Source: DAOPYU01 sp942493245
GTDB taxonomy: Bacteria; Sumerlaeota; Sumerlaeia; UBA8349
DNA length: 64,000 bases
NCBI GenBank assembly: GCA_942493245.1
Contig: OW818685.1
Span: 1,116,001-1,180,000 of the forward strand
Direction of reading: 5' to 3'
Positions 35,940 through 44,303 of the stretch are shown here, piece after piece (position 1 is the stretch's first letter; every line of letters begins with the position of its first letter). The position numbers were made by a program, and so were the translations under genes. The notes under the pieces were generated by a model that saw only the letters and a program-made list of their open reading frames with translations, had not been told where the DNA came from and ran no database searches.

Positions 35940-36962
35940 TTGGCTCTCCTGAAGGTCGAGGACTTGCGGACATACTTTCACTCGCGTGGTGGGGTGGCGC
36001 GCGCGGTGGATGGGGTGTCGTTTGCCGTCGAGCCGGGCGAAACGGTGGGGCTGGTGGGTGAGTCGGGGTCGGGAAAATCGGTTCTGTGTTATTCGCTCCT
36101 GGGATTGATCCCGATGCCGCCGGGGCGCATCGAGAGCGGGCACGCCTGGTTTGGCGATGGGGTGGACCTGTTGAACGCGCCGCGCCGGGAGGTGAGGCGA
36201 CTCTTGGGCAACCGGGTGGCGATGGTGTTTCAGGACCCGATGACGGCGCTCAACCCTTACCTGCGGGTGGGGGCGCAGGTCGTCGAGCCGTTGATTGAGC
36301 ATGGCGTGTGCGGGAAAGTCGAGGCGCGCCGCCGCGCGGTTGAGGCGTTGCGCGCCGTGGCGATTCGCGATGCCGAAGCGCTGATGGAGGCGTATCCCCA
36401 CCATCTTTCGGGCGGAATGCGACAGCGGGTGATGATCGCGATGGCGATGGTGACCGAACCGGATCTGTTGATCGCCGACGAACCAACAACCGCGCTCGAT
36501 GTCAGCGTTCAGGCGCAGATTCTGGCCCAGATGCGCGAGTTGCAACGCAGGTGCCGGGAAGCGGGCGGGGCGATGTCCATTCTTTTCATCACGCACGACC
36601 TGGGCGTGGTGGCGGGCCTGTGTCAGCGGGTCCTGGTGATGTATGGTGGAAAGATTGTGGAATCGGGGACAGCCGAGGCGGTCTATGAGACGCCCGCGCA
36701 TCCCTACACGCGGGCGCTGTTGCGGGCGGTTCCCTGCCGCGCCACCGACGGGGGCGAACTCTACTCGATTCCCGGTCAGCCGCCCGACCCGGCTTCTGGC
36801 TGGGAAGGGTGTCCCTTTGCGCCGCGCTGCGAGTATGCGGCGGAAGTTTGCCTGCGGGCCGATATGGCATTGCGCGAAGTGGCGCCGGGACATGCGACCG
36901 CCTGCGCGAGGGTGACGGAATTGGATTGTCTGGCGAGTGGCGCCGAGAGGGAGGGCGCATGA
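35940..36962 (+). CDS. oppD: ABC transporter ATP-binding protein, OppD/DppD type
   Basis: 340 aa from a TTG start (GAGGG seven to eight bases upstream). Walker A GESGSGKS (residues ~40-47), the signature HLSGGMRQRV and Walker B LLIADEPTTALDV are intact, and the C-terminal oligopeptide-family extension has the Cys pattern C-PFAPRC-EYAAEVC that binds an iron-sulfur cluster or metal in DppD homologues. Its stop overlaps oppF (ATGA). Confidence 0.92.
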   Translation: MALLKVEDLRTYFHSRGGVARAVDGVSFAVEPGETVGLVGESGSGKSVLCYSLLGLIPMPPGRIESGHAWFGDGVDLLNAPRREVRRLLGNRVAMVFQDPMTALNPYLRVGAQVVEPLIEHGVCGKVEARRRAVEALRAVAIRDAEALMEAYPHHLSGGMRQRVMIAMAMVTEPDLLIADEPTTALDVSVQAQILAQMRELQRRCREAGGAMSILFITHDLGVVAGLCQRVLVMYGGKIVESGTAEAVYETPAHPYTRALLRAVPCRATDGGELYSIPGQPPDPASGWEGCPFAPRCEYAAEVCLRADMALREVAPGHATACARVTELDCLASGAEREGA

Positions 36963-37936
36963 GCCTGCTCGAGGTGCGCGGACTTCAGACGCATTTTCCC
37001 CTGTCGGGTCGCTGGTTGTTCGGCGCGCCGCGTGGTTGGGTCCGGGCCGTGGATGGAGTGGATCTGGATCTGGACCCGGGTGAGATTCTCGGCCTGGTGG
37101 GGGAGTCGGGGTGTGGCAAGTCCACGCTGGGCCGCACGATTCTCCAACTCGAACGTCCCACGGGGGGGCGTGTGCTTTTTGAGGGACAGGATCTGGCGGC
37201 GCTGAGCGTGGCGGAACTGCGGCGGCGCCGACGCCATTTTCAGATGGTTTTCCAGGACCCGTACAGTTCGCTCAACCCGCGCCGGACGGTGTTCGAGACG
37301 CTGGCCGAGCCGTTGCTGGCGCATGGTCTGGTCGAGCGGCGGCGTGTGCCGGAGGTGGTGGCAGGGTTGATGGAACAGGTGGAACTCTCGCCTCGTTTCG
37401 TGCGGAAGTACCCGCATGAGTTTTCCGGGGGACAGCGTCAACGGATCGCCATCGCGCGGGCGCTGACGGTGGGGCCCCGATTGCTCGTGGCGGACGAACC
37501 GGTGTCGGCGCTCGACGTGTCGGTCCAGGCGGGGATTCTGAATCTGTTCGGGCGCCTGTGCCGCGAGCGGAACCTGGCGCTGTTGATGGTTTCGCACAAT
37601 CTGGCGGTGGTGCGGCATCTGTCGCACCGCATCGCGGTGATGTATCTGGGGCGGATCATCGAAAACGGTCCGGCGGCGCAGGTGTTCGAGACTCCGAGGC
37701 ATCCGTACACGCGGGCGTTGATTCAGGCGATTCCCGAGCCGGACCCGCGCCGCGAGCGCGAGCGGACCGCCCCGGAAGTGCGGGGGGAGCCGCCTTCGCC
37801 TTCGGCTCCTCCGCCGGGTTGCGCGTTCCATCCGCGCTGTCTTTTCGCACAGCCGCAGTGCCGGGAGCAACGTCCGGAGTGTGAACCGTGCGGGACGGGG
37901 CGTCAGGTTGCCTGTTTGCGGTGGCGCGAAATTTGA
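36959..37936 (+). CDS. oppF: ABC transporter ATP-binding protein, OppF/DppF type
   Basis: 325 aa. Walker A GESGCGKS, signature FSGGQRQRIAIARAL and Walker B LLVADEPVSALDV are intact; the C-terminal oligo_HPY region (FHPRCLFAQPQC) is present. With OppB/C/D it forms a complete peptide/nickel-type importer core. The binding protein (family 5) is absent from the window, so it is encoded elsewhere or the system uses a distant partner. It is translationally coupled to oppD. Confidence 0.92.
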   Translation: MSLLEVRGLQTHFPLSGRWLFGAPRGWVRAVDGVDLDLDPGEILGLVGESGCGKSTLGRTILQLERPTGGRVLFEGQDLAALSVAELRRRRRHFQMVFQDPYSSLNPRRTVFETLAEPLLAHGLVERRRVPEVVAGLMEQVELSPRFVRKYPHEFSGGQRQRIAIARALTVGPRLLVADEPVSALDVSVQAGILNLFGRLCRERNLALLMVSHNLAVVRHLSHRIAVMYLGRIIENGPAAQVFETPRHPYTRALIQAIPEPDPRRERERTAPEVRGEPPSPSAPPPGCAFHPRCLFAQPQCREQRPECEPCGTGRQVACLRWREI

Positions 37937-37964
37937 GAATTTTTTTGGAGGGGAAACCTGAAGA

Positions 37965-38747
37965 TCAGGCGCTTTCTGTTTCCCGGAGGCGTGTCAGCAT
38001 GGCCCGCACTTTCTCGGGATCAACCGTGGCGTACTCCTCTTCCGATCCCATGTTTTCTGCGTTGAAGCGAATGTGCGGACGGGCGCTCAGGGAGGAATCG
38101 AGCCGCTGGGAGAAAGCGGTACAATGCACTTGATCGCAACCGGTACGTTGGAGGATTTCCCGGACGTTGTGGGGACGGATACCGCCTCCCGGCAGGATTT
38201 CGATGCGCCCGTCGGCGTATTCGACAAGGCGGTGGATCAGGTCGGCGCCTTCGAGCGCGGTGCGTTCCTGGCCGCTGGTGAGGACGCGGGTGAACCCCAG
38301 CGCGATGAGTTGGTCGAGCGTTCGGAACGGGTCAGGAGTCACGTCGAAGGCTCGGTGAAAGACGACCGGACGGTTTCCCGCCCGGTCGAGCAGGCGTTTG
38401 CAGCGTTTCTCGTCCAGGGAACCGTCCTCGTGGAGAACGCCCAGGACAAATCCGTCTGCTCCCGCTTCGGCAAAGATATCGAGATCGGTTTCCATCACGT
38501 CCAATTCGGACTCGGTGTAACAGACCCCCCCGGCGCGCGGGCGCAGCATGACCAGGATGGGAAGGTGGGTTTTCGCCCTGGCTTGACGCAGGACGCCGAG
38601 CGACGGGGTCAGGCCGCCGAGCGCGAGGGCTGCGTTGAGTTCGATGCGACTGGCCCCCCCGGTTTGGGCCTGGAGGACGTCATCCACGGACCCGCAACAG
38701 ATTTCAAGTTGGATACAAGGGGTTTCCGGCGGGGGTGTTTTGTTCAT
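37965..38747 (-). CDS. cutC: CutC family protein
   Basis: 260 aa TIM-barrel protein. The N-terminal signature LEICCGSVDDVLQAQTGGASRIELNAAL and the later ILPGGGIRPHNV are diagnostic. The family was first linked to copper tolerance, but that role is debated and the enzymatic activity is unknown. ATG 38747 with GGAAC upstream; an in-frame ATG seven codons earlier (38768) touches the end of the upstream gene. Convergent with oppF and 21 nt after the EIIA gene, so it is probably in the same minus-strand operon. Confidence 0.9.
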   Translation of the reverse strand: MNKTPPPETPCIQLEICCGSVDDVLQAQTGGASRIELNAALALGGLTPSLGVLRQARAKTHLPILVMLRPRAGGVCYTESELDVMETDLDIFAEAGADGFVLGVLHEDGSLDEKRCKRLLDRAGNRPVVFHRAFDVTPDPFRTLDQLIALGFTRVLTSGQERTALEGADLIHRLVEYADGRIEILPGGGIRPHNVREILQRTGCDQVHCTAFSQRLDSSLSARPHIRFNAENMGSEEEYATVDPEKVRAMLTRLRETESA

Positions 38748-38768
38748 TGTTGTTCCGAAAGGGGCCAA

Positions 38769-39257
38769 TCAGGGCGTACAATTCACGGGTTTTTGCTTGA
38801 GGAGGTCAACAACCTGTTCGGGCGATGTGGCTTGCAGCAGGTTCTCACAGAGGTTTTCCGAGGAAACAATGCGCGAGAGACAGGCCAGGAGTCGGACGTG
38901 GAGGCCCTTTTCGGACGAGGGGCCCAGTAACAGGAAGACGACGTGAACCGGCTCCCGGTCCCCTGTCTGGAAATCCACCCCCCGTTTCGACAGGCCGATC
39001 GCCAGCAGGCTGTGCTGAATCTGATCGAGGTAGGCGTGGGGGATGGCGAAACCGCCCTTGATACCCGTAGAGCTGAGCCGCTCGCGTTTGAGGAGGAGTT
39101 TTTCGACTTGATCCGGTTCTTCGATGCACCCTTTCTTCTCAAGGTTGTGGAGCATCTCCTTGAAAAGATCGCGATGGGTATGCGCTTTCAGATCGAGACA
39201 AACGAGATCCGGGGATAAGTATTGTTCGATGTTGACCACTCTGCGTTGACTCCCCAT
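38769..39257 (-). CDS. PTS EIIA domain protein (fructose/nitrogen type)
   Basis: 162 aa single-domain EIIA-2 protein. The phosphorylation site His74 lies in KGGFAIPHAYL, with downstream TGDREPVHVVFLLLGP, the standard EIIA-Fru/Ntr pattern. There is no EIIB, EIIC, EI or HPr in the window, so the role is more likely regulatory (PtsN-like) than sugar transport. It lies between cutC and an acetyltransferase gene. The ribosome site is weak. Confidence 0.82.
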   Translation of the reverse strand: MGSQRRVVNIEQYLSPDLVCLDLKAHTHRDLFKEMLHNLEKKGCIEEPDQVEKLLLKRERLSSTGIKGGFAIPHAYLDQIQHSLLAIGLSKRGVDFQTGDREPVHVVFLLLGPSSEKGLHVRLLACLSRIVSSENLCENLLQATSPEQVVDLLKQKPVNCTP

Positions 39258-39316
39258 CTGATGTTGTTTGCGTGAAACGGTTGGGTATTTCCTGACGGTC
39301 GGCGCAATTCCGTCTC

Positions 39317-39784
39317 TCAGTATGCGATTTCAAACTGGACGGCGACTTCGTCGCAGTCCGGGAATTTTGGACAATTGACGCAATCTCCCCAGACCTTGTG
39401 GGGCAGTTCCCGCTTGTCCAAGGTGTGGAACCCGAGTTTTTCGAAAAATTTCACCGCGGCGGTGAGGGCGAAAATACGGGGAATTCTGAACTCACGGGCT
39501 TCATCCAGGCAGGCTTGAACCAGAGCGGTTCCGATCCCGCTTTTCTGGAGGCCGGGATCTACCGATAGCGACTTGATTTCGGCCAGATCCTGCCACACGA
39601 TATGGAGCGCACAACAGCCGCGAACGCCTTCGCCGTCGTCATAGACGTAGAAATCGCGGATGGTTTCGTACAGGGCCGCCCGGCTTCTGGGGATGACCGG
39701 AGCGATTTCCGCCGCCTTGGAAATCAGGCGGTGGATGGTTTCGACATCGTGAATGGTGGCTTTGCGGATGTGTCTGACAGGCAT
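39317..39784 (-). CDS. argA: Short GNAT, likely N-acetylglutamate synthase
   Basis: 155 aa. A GNAT fold with acetyl-CoA site LQKSGIGTALVQACLDEAR, and a C-terminal LPHKVWGDCVNCPKFPDCDEVAV. That three-cysteine tail (C-x2-C-x5-C) is characteristic of the short ArgA-type N-acetylglutamate synthases that lack the kinase-like domain. It would make N-acetylglutamate for arginine biosynthesis, though no other arg gene is near. The symbol is by family; another substrate remains possible. Confidence 0.68.
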   Translation of the reverse strand: MPVRHIRKATIHDVETIHRLISKAAEIAPVIPRSRAALYETIRDFYVYDDGEGVRGCCALHIVWQDLAEIKSLSVDPGLQKSGIGTALVQACLDEAREFRIPRIFALTAAVKFFEKLGFHTLDKRELPHKVWGDCVNCPKFPDCDEVAVQFEIAY

Positions 39785-39790
39785 GGGGAC

Positions 39791-40210
39791 CTATTCTCCG
39801 AGAATCTGCAGAATGATTTTGCGCCGCCGGGGCCGGGTGTCGAAACACACGAGCGCCACCTGCTGCCAGGTGCCGAGGGTCATGTGAGCGTTCACGAAGG
39901 GGACCGTGAGGGAAGGACCTAACAGAGCGGCCCGGAAGTGGGCCGCTCCGTTGTCGTCGTTCCAGGTTTCGTGGTGGTGGTAATGCCCCCCATAGGGCGC
40001 GATCTTCTCAAAATAGATAGGAAGATCCTGCTGCATGCCCGGTTCATACTCGATCGTGGTAATACCGGCCGTGGCGCCGGGAATGAAGACCGTGATCGTT
40101 CCGTCTTTCAGGCCGCATTCGGCGAGTTTCTCCGCGATCTGACCGGTCAGATCCACCACATCGGTCATGCCACGGGTTTCGACTTCAAAGGTGATCGTTC
40201 GTACACTCAT
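39791..40210 (-). CDS. yjbQ: YjbQ family protein (UPF0047)
   Basis: 139 aa, family length. The conserved core TVFIPGATAGITTIEYEPG and the His cluster GGHYHHHETWNDDNGAAHFRA, with the end GTWQQVALVCFDTRPR, identify the family. Members can show secondary thiamine-phosphate synthase activity, but the true function is open. Six bases separate its stop end from the acetyltransferase start, suggesting one transcript. Confidence 0.92.
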   Translation of the reverse strand: MSVRTITFEVETRGMTDVVDLTGQIAEKLAECGLKDGTITVFIPGATAGITTIEYEPGMQQDLPIYFEKIAPYGGHYHHHETWNDDNGAAHFRAALLGPSLTVPFVNAHMTLGTWQQVALVCFDTRPRRRKIILQILGE

Positions 40211-40258
40211 GAGATTTTGACACCTTCTCCAGAATATTCTCCGGCTCTCAGAACGGGG

Positions 40259-41788
40259 CTATCCGATCAGGCTTTGCGCAAGCCGGTAATGCTGGCGAAG
40301 CGCGGGGTAGAGCGCATGATAGAGGCCATAGATCTCGTTGTAACGATGCTGGGTGGTTTCGTTTGGCTCGATGGTCTGGGCCAACGGCAGGATGGCGTCT
40401 GTGGCGGCCTTGAGGTCGTCGTAGATTCCCACACCCTTTCCCGCCAGGATGGCGGCGCCCTGAGCCGGGCCTTCCCCGCCCTTGAGAATGGCAATCTCGG
40501 TCCCCAGAATATCGGCCATCATCTGGCGCCAGAGGGGCGACTTGGCGCCGCCTCCGATGAGGCGCACCTGGTCAATCTGAACGCCCAGGGCGCGGATGAC
40601 TTCCATGTTGTCGCGCAACGCGAAACTGACGCCTTCCACGATGGCGCGGATCATGTGGGCGGGTTCGTGGCGGAACGAGAGGCCGACGTAGGCTCCGCGG
40701 GCGTGCGGGTCGTTGATGGGGCACCGTTCGCCCATGATGTAGGGAAGGAAATAAAGCCCTTCGGCTCCCGGCTGGATCTTCGCGGCCGCCTGCATCATGA
40801 TGTCGTAGGGGTTCACGCCGCTCCTGGCTGCTTCCGCGCGCTCGGCGGTTGCGTATTTGTCGCGATACCAGCGCAGGCACATGCCCGCCGAGAGAACGAC
40901 GCCCATGAGGTACCACTGGTCGGGAGGCGAGGCGTTGAAGGTGTGGAGCCGTTCGCCCGGGTCCACCTTGGCCGTGTTCGCGGGCGAGAAGATGACGCCC
41001 GACGTGCCGAGGCTGAGCATGACGCGTCCCTCGACGACCACACCCGAGCCGACGGCGCCGCAGGGGTTGTCGGCGCCACCGCCGACGATGGGGGTACCGG
41101 GCGCCAGTCCGCACTCGTTCGAGGCGGCTGGGGTGACCGTGCCGGTGATCTCATAGGAGGCGTACACGCGGGGCATCCAATCGTGCGGGATGCCGAGCAC
41201 ATCGAGCAGTTCGGTGGACCAGCGCCGTTCGCGCACGTTGTAAAGCACCGTGCCGGCGGCGTCGGAAATATCGGTGGCCACTTCGCCCGTCATGCGGTAG
41301 CGGATGTAATCCTTGGGAAGCATGACGTGGCGCACGCGTTTGAAATTGTCCGGTTCGTTGTTCTTGAGCCAGACGACCTTGGGCGCGGTGAACCCGGTCA
41401 TGGCCGGGTTGCTGACCCACTCGTGGAGTTTGGCCGGGGTGGCTTTTTCGGTGATTTCCTGACACTCACGGAAGGTTCGGCCATCGTTCCAGAGGATACA
41501 GGGGCGCACGACTTCCCCTTTGGCGTCGAGAAAGACCGACCCGTGCATCTGGCCCGAATACCCGGCGCCCTTGATTTCCGAAGGCGCCACGCCGGAGTCG
41601 GCGAGAACCTTCTTGATCGTGTTACAGGTGGCGCGCCACCAGTCTTGAGGATCCTGTTCGCTCCAGCCGGGCTGCGGGGCGTGGAGGGGGTATTCCTCGG
41701 TGGCCTGGGCGACAATCTGCCCGGTTTCCGACATGAGAATGGTTTTTGTGCCGGATGTGCCGATGTCTATTCCGACGAGATATGCCAT
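40259..41788 (-). CDS. xylB: FGGY carbohydrate kinase, xylulokinase type
   Basis: 509 aa. The N-terminal ATPase motif GIDIGTSGTKTILM, QPGWSEQDPQDWW, the substrate loop SGQMHGSVFLD and C-terminal LIGGGAKSPLWRQMMADILG are characteristic of xylulokinases. It phosphorylates D-xylulose or a related ketose such as L-fuculose. GGAAAGGAACT precedes the ATG. It sits between yjbQ and pfkA; the L-fucose-isomerase-family gene at 44.3 kb is a possible upstream partner, which would make the true substrate a different ketose. Confidence 0.88.
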   Translation of the reverse strand: MAYLVGIDIGTSGTKTILMSETGQIVAQATEEYPLHAPQPGWSEQDPQDWWRATCNTIKKVLADSGVAPSEIKGAGYSGQMHGSVFLDAKGEVVRPCILWNDGRTFRECQEITEKATPAKLHEWVSNPAMTGFTAPKVVWLKNNEPDNFKRVRHVMLPKDYIRYRMTGEVATDISDAAGTVLYNVRERRWSTELLDVLGIPHDWMPRVYASYEITGTVTPAASNECGLAPGTPIVGGGADNPCGAVGSGVVVEGRVMLSLGTSGVIFSPANTAKVDPGERLHTFNASPPDQWYLMGVVLSAGMCLRWYRDKYATAERAEAARSGVNPYDIMMQAAAKIQPGAEGLYFLPYIMGERCPINDPHARGAYVGLSFRHEPAHMIRAIVEGVSFALRDNMEVIRALGVQIDQVRLIGGGAKSPLWRQMMADILGTEIAILKGGEGPAQGAAILAGKGVGIYDDLKAATDAILPLAQTIEPNETTQHRYNEIYGLYHALYPALRQHYRLAQSLIG

Positions 41789-41893
41789 GATGTGAGTTCC
41801 TTTCCATTGCGGGACTGATCTGCGGGTTGAATTCGTTCTGGTGTGGCGTTGAACAGGATGCGCTGTCGCTTTTCCTCTTCTGTTTTCCAGGTT

Positions 41894-43000
41894 TTATTTG
41901 CTTTCGCCTTCATTTCCAAAGACCGATCCGACTGATCGGGCGGCTGCGATGAGGGGGTGGTCCAGCGGGACCTTTTTGATCTTGTTCGTTGCCTTGTCGA
42001 GGGTTGCGTACTTGATGCGTCCCCCTTTCCACACGGGCATTTGCCCCATTTCGCCTGCAACGAGCAATTCGATGGCGGCATGGCCGAACTGGGTCGCCAG
42101 CAAGCGGTCGAAAGCGGTGGGAGAGCCGCCGCGTTGGAGATGGCCCAGCTGCGTGACTCGGGACGAGAGGCCCGTGGCTTCTTCGATGCTTTCGGCGAGG
42201 CGGTTTCCAATGCCTCCCAGAACTTTTCGCCCGGTGGGATCCACATTGCCCGAGTAGATTTGCCCGGTGTTGCGCGCCGCGGCGCCCTCGGCCACGACGA
42301 CGAGGCTGAAGCGTTTGCCCAAACGGCTGCGTTCGAGAACGCGGTCGAAGACGATCTGTTCACTGTAAGGGATTTCGGGGATCAGAATAATGTCGCCTCC
42401 GCCCGCGACAGCGGAGTAGAGCGCCAGCCACCCGACGGTGCGGCCCATGACCTCGACAACCATGACCCGGTGGTGAGACATGGCCGTGGTGTGGAGCCGG
42501 TCGAGCGCTTCCATGATAATGGAGACGGCGGAATTGAAACCGAAGGTGATATCGGTCTCGTTGATGTCATTGTCAATTGTTTTGGGAACACCCACCACGG
42601 GGATGCCGGCCTTGGCCATGCGGGCGGCGACGCGCAGAGTGCCATCTCCACCGACCGCGACCAGACCGTCTATCTGGTTTTTCTTCAGGACGCGCTTGAC
42701 GACGTCCCAGTCTTCCTCGGGTGAAGCCAGCAGTCCCAGCCGATGGCCTTCCCTGAAGGGGTCCACCCGCGAGGTGCCCAGGATGGTGCCGCCGACACCC
42801 AGAATACCCGAAACGTCGTGGTTGTGGAGCACCCTGAAATCCTCGTGAACCAGGCCCCAGTAGCTGTCCATGATCCCGATGACTTCGATGTTGTGGTCGT
42901 TTTTCGCGGTCTTGGCAACGGCGCGGATGACGGCGTTAAGCCCCGGACAGTCGCCTCCGCCCGTCAGGATGGCAATCCGTTTCATTTTACGAGCTGACAT
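41894..43000 (-). CDS. pfkA: 6-phosphofructokinase
   Basis: 368 aa. The motifs LTGGGDCPGLNAVIR, VGGDGTLRVA and VPKTIDNDINETDITFGF, plus MGRTVGWLAL, define the PFK family. The GGDGT loop (Gly rather than Asp after GGD) suggests ATP-dependent rather than pyrophosphate-dependent activity; this is inference. AGGAG lies seven bases before ATG 43000. It commits fructose-6-phosphate to glycolysis. Confidence 0.93.
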   Translation of the reverse strand: MSARKMKRIAILTGGGDCPGLNAVIRAVAKTAKNDHNIEVIGIMDSYWGLVHEDFRVLHNHDVSGILGVGGTILGTSRVDPFREGHRLGLLASPEEDWDVVKRVLKKNQIDGLVAVGGDGTLRVAARMAKAGIPVVGVPKTIDNDINETDITFGFNSAVSIIMEALDRLHTTAMSHHRVMVVEVMGRTVGWLALYSAVAGGGDIILIPEIPYSEQIVFDRVLERSRLGKRFSLVVVAEGAAARNTGQIYSGNVDPTGRKVLGGIGNRLAESIEEATGLSSRVTQLGHLQRGGSPTAFDRLLATQFGHAAIELLVAGEMGQMPVWKGGRIKYATLDKATNKIKKVPLDHPLIAAARSVGSVFGNEGESK

Positions 43001-43166
43001 GAGGCTTCTCCTGGATGGATGGGTTTATAAAATCGGGTTTTGAAGGCAACGACCTTCATTTCCCCCTTTTGAATGCATTGTAAGGAATATGGTTCAGAAA
43101 TAAAGGGAAAAATGACCTCATCGCTTGAAATGAAACGATTTGGAAACTCCCTGATGAAACATGAAA

Positions 43167-43196
43167 CCCGGCCCCGCGTCGAACGGCAGGGCCGGG
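43167..43196. terminator. Hairpin between cheW and pfkA
   Basis: CCCGGCCC (43167-43174) pairs perfectly with GGGCCGGG (43189-43196). For minus-strand transcripts from cheW the T-rich stretch precedes rather than follows the stem, so termination is uncertain. It lies 56 nt beyond the cheW stop in a 251 bp spacer with no gene. Confidence 0.4.
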
Positions 43197-43251
43197 AGAA
43201 AAAAAGCAGAAGAACAGGTGTCCAGCCGTTAGCCCCAGCTGACGTGAAGCG

Positions 43252-43749
43252 TTAGAAAGCCGAGAGGCTGGCGACTTCGGAACCACTGAGGATCTTGTCA
43301 ATATCGAGCAGGATTTTGACGGTCCCCTTGCTCTTGGCCATGCCGAGAATGAAAGCTGTGTCAATGTTGCTGCCGAAACGGGGAGCCGGTTCGATGTCGG
43401 CGCCCGCGATGTCGAGCACTTCCGACACGGTGTCCACCAGGATACCCATCTGCACCGTTGTGCTCTGAGCCTGCACGTTTACCACAATGATACAGGTCTC
43501 GGCGGTGTCGTCGATGGTGTTCATGCCGAACTTGCCCCGCAGGTCCACAACCGGAATGACCTTGCCCCGGAGGTTGATGACTCCGCGGATGAAATCCGGG
43601 GTTCTGGGGACTTCGGTTATTTCCATCAATTTAATGATTTCCACAACTTTGAGGATCCCGATCCCGTACTCCTCGTGGCTGAGACGGAAAGTCAGATACT
43701 TGCCCGCCAGTTCCGCATTCCCCGCTTTTTCGAAAGGCTCGTTCGACAT
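43252..43749 (-). CDS. cheW: Chemotaxis coupling protein CheW
   Basis: 165 aa. Typical CheW domain: KYLTFRLSHEEYGIGILKVVEII, then PDFIRGVINLRGKVIPVVDLRGKFG and ILVDTVSEVLDIAGADIEP. It links chemoreceptors to CheA. No receptor, CheA or other che gene lies in the window. GGAGA (nine bases upstream) selects ATG 43749; the frame is open further up without such a site. It has its own promoter candidate, so it may be independent of the downstream sugar genes. Confidence 0.92.
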   Translation of the reverse strand: MSNEPFEKAGNAELAGKYLTFRLSHEEYGIGILKVVEIIKLMEITEVPRTPDFIRGVINLRGKVIPVVDLRGKFGMNTIDDTAETCIIVVNVQAQSTTVQMGILVDTVSEVLDIAGADIEPAPRFGSNIDTAFILGMAKSKGTVKILLDIDKILSGSEVASLSAF

Positions 43750-43828
43750 ATTGATGTTCTCCTCCCCGATCCTGATCTGGTCACGAAATTTAATTGCTGA
43801 CGCTTCTTTTCCCCGGTCCGTCAGAGGG

Positions 43829-43857
43829 ACTGTAACAGAATCCGTTGTCCGAGTCAA
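43829..43857 (-). promoter_or_regulatory. Candidate sigma-70 promoter of cheW
   Basis: On the minus strand, TTGACT (43857-43852), a 17-bp spacer and TACAGT (43834-43829). Boxes match 5 and 4 of 6 consensus bases. The predicted start lies about 70 nt before the cheW ATG. The 43858-44303 spacer contains no gene I can support. Confidence 0.5.
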
Positions 43858-44240
43858 AGTTCACTGTATTTAATCATTCAACGAACCGACTGCTTTTCTC
43901 ATCGGACGGTCGGGAAAGAATCTTGATATGATTTTTTCAAAAAAAACAGGTCTGCGGAGTCCCAATCCGTCGAATCCTTTCCCGGAACGTTATCTCTCGT
44001 CTTATCTCGTGTTTTATCAGAGTTTAACGATTTTTCTTGGGTCTGGATGCGCCCCTCCGCAATGGGTATGGGAGGGGACGTTCAAAGTGTTGGGAATGGT
44101 CTTGTATCGCGGATCGGCCTGAATCCCCCCGCGAATTCTTGTGCAGGGCGCAAACCTCCAGTTCCGAAATGGCCATCTGCGTCCCCTTCGATTCGGATCT
44201 GAGTGGAAAATCCCCTGGGGCTGATGAACCCATACAACAC

Positions 44241-44268
44241 CGCCGGAGGGGGATGATCCCCTCCGGCG
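44241..44268 (-). terminator. Hairpin terminator after the fucI-like gene
   Basis: CGCCGGAGGGG (44241-44251) pairs perfectly with CCCCTCCGGCG (44258-44268), 11 bp with a 6-nt loop, 36 nt beyond the minus-strand stop. The sequence after it on that strand (GTGTTGTATGG) is only moderately T-rich. Confidence 0.6.
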
Positions 44269-44303
44269 TACCGGGTTCTTACGATGCTCGGTGGATTCGA
44301 CGG

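Noticed and set aside
39938..41818. Long plus-strand open frame opposite yjbQ and xylB
   Set aside because: Antisense shadow; both minus-strand genes are clearly recognised.
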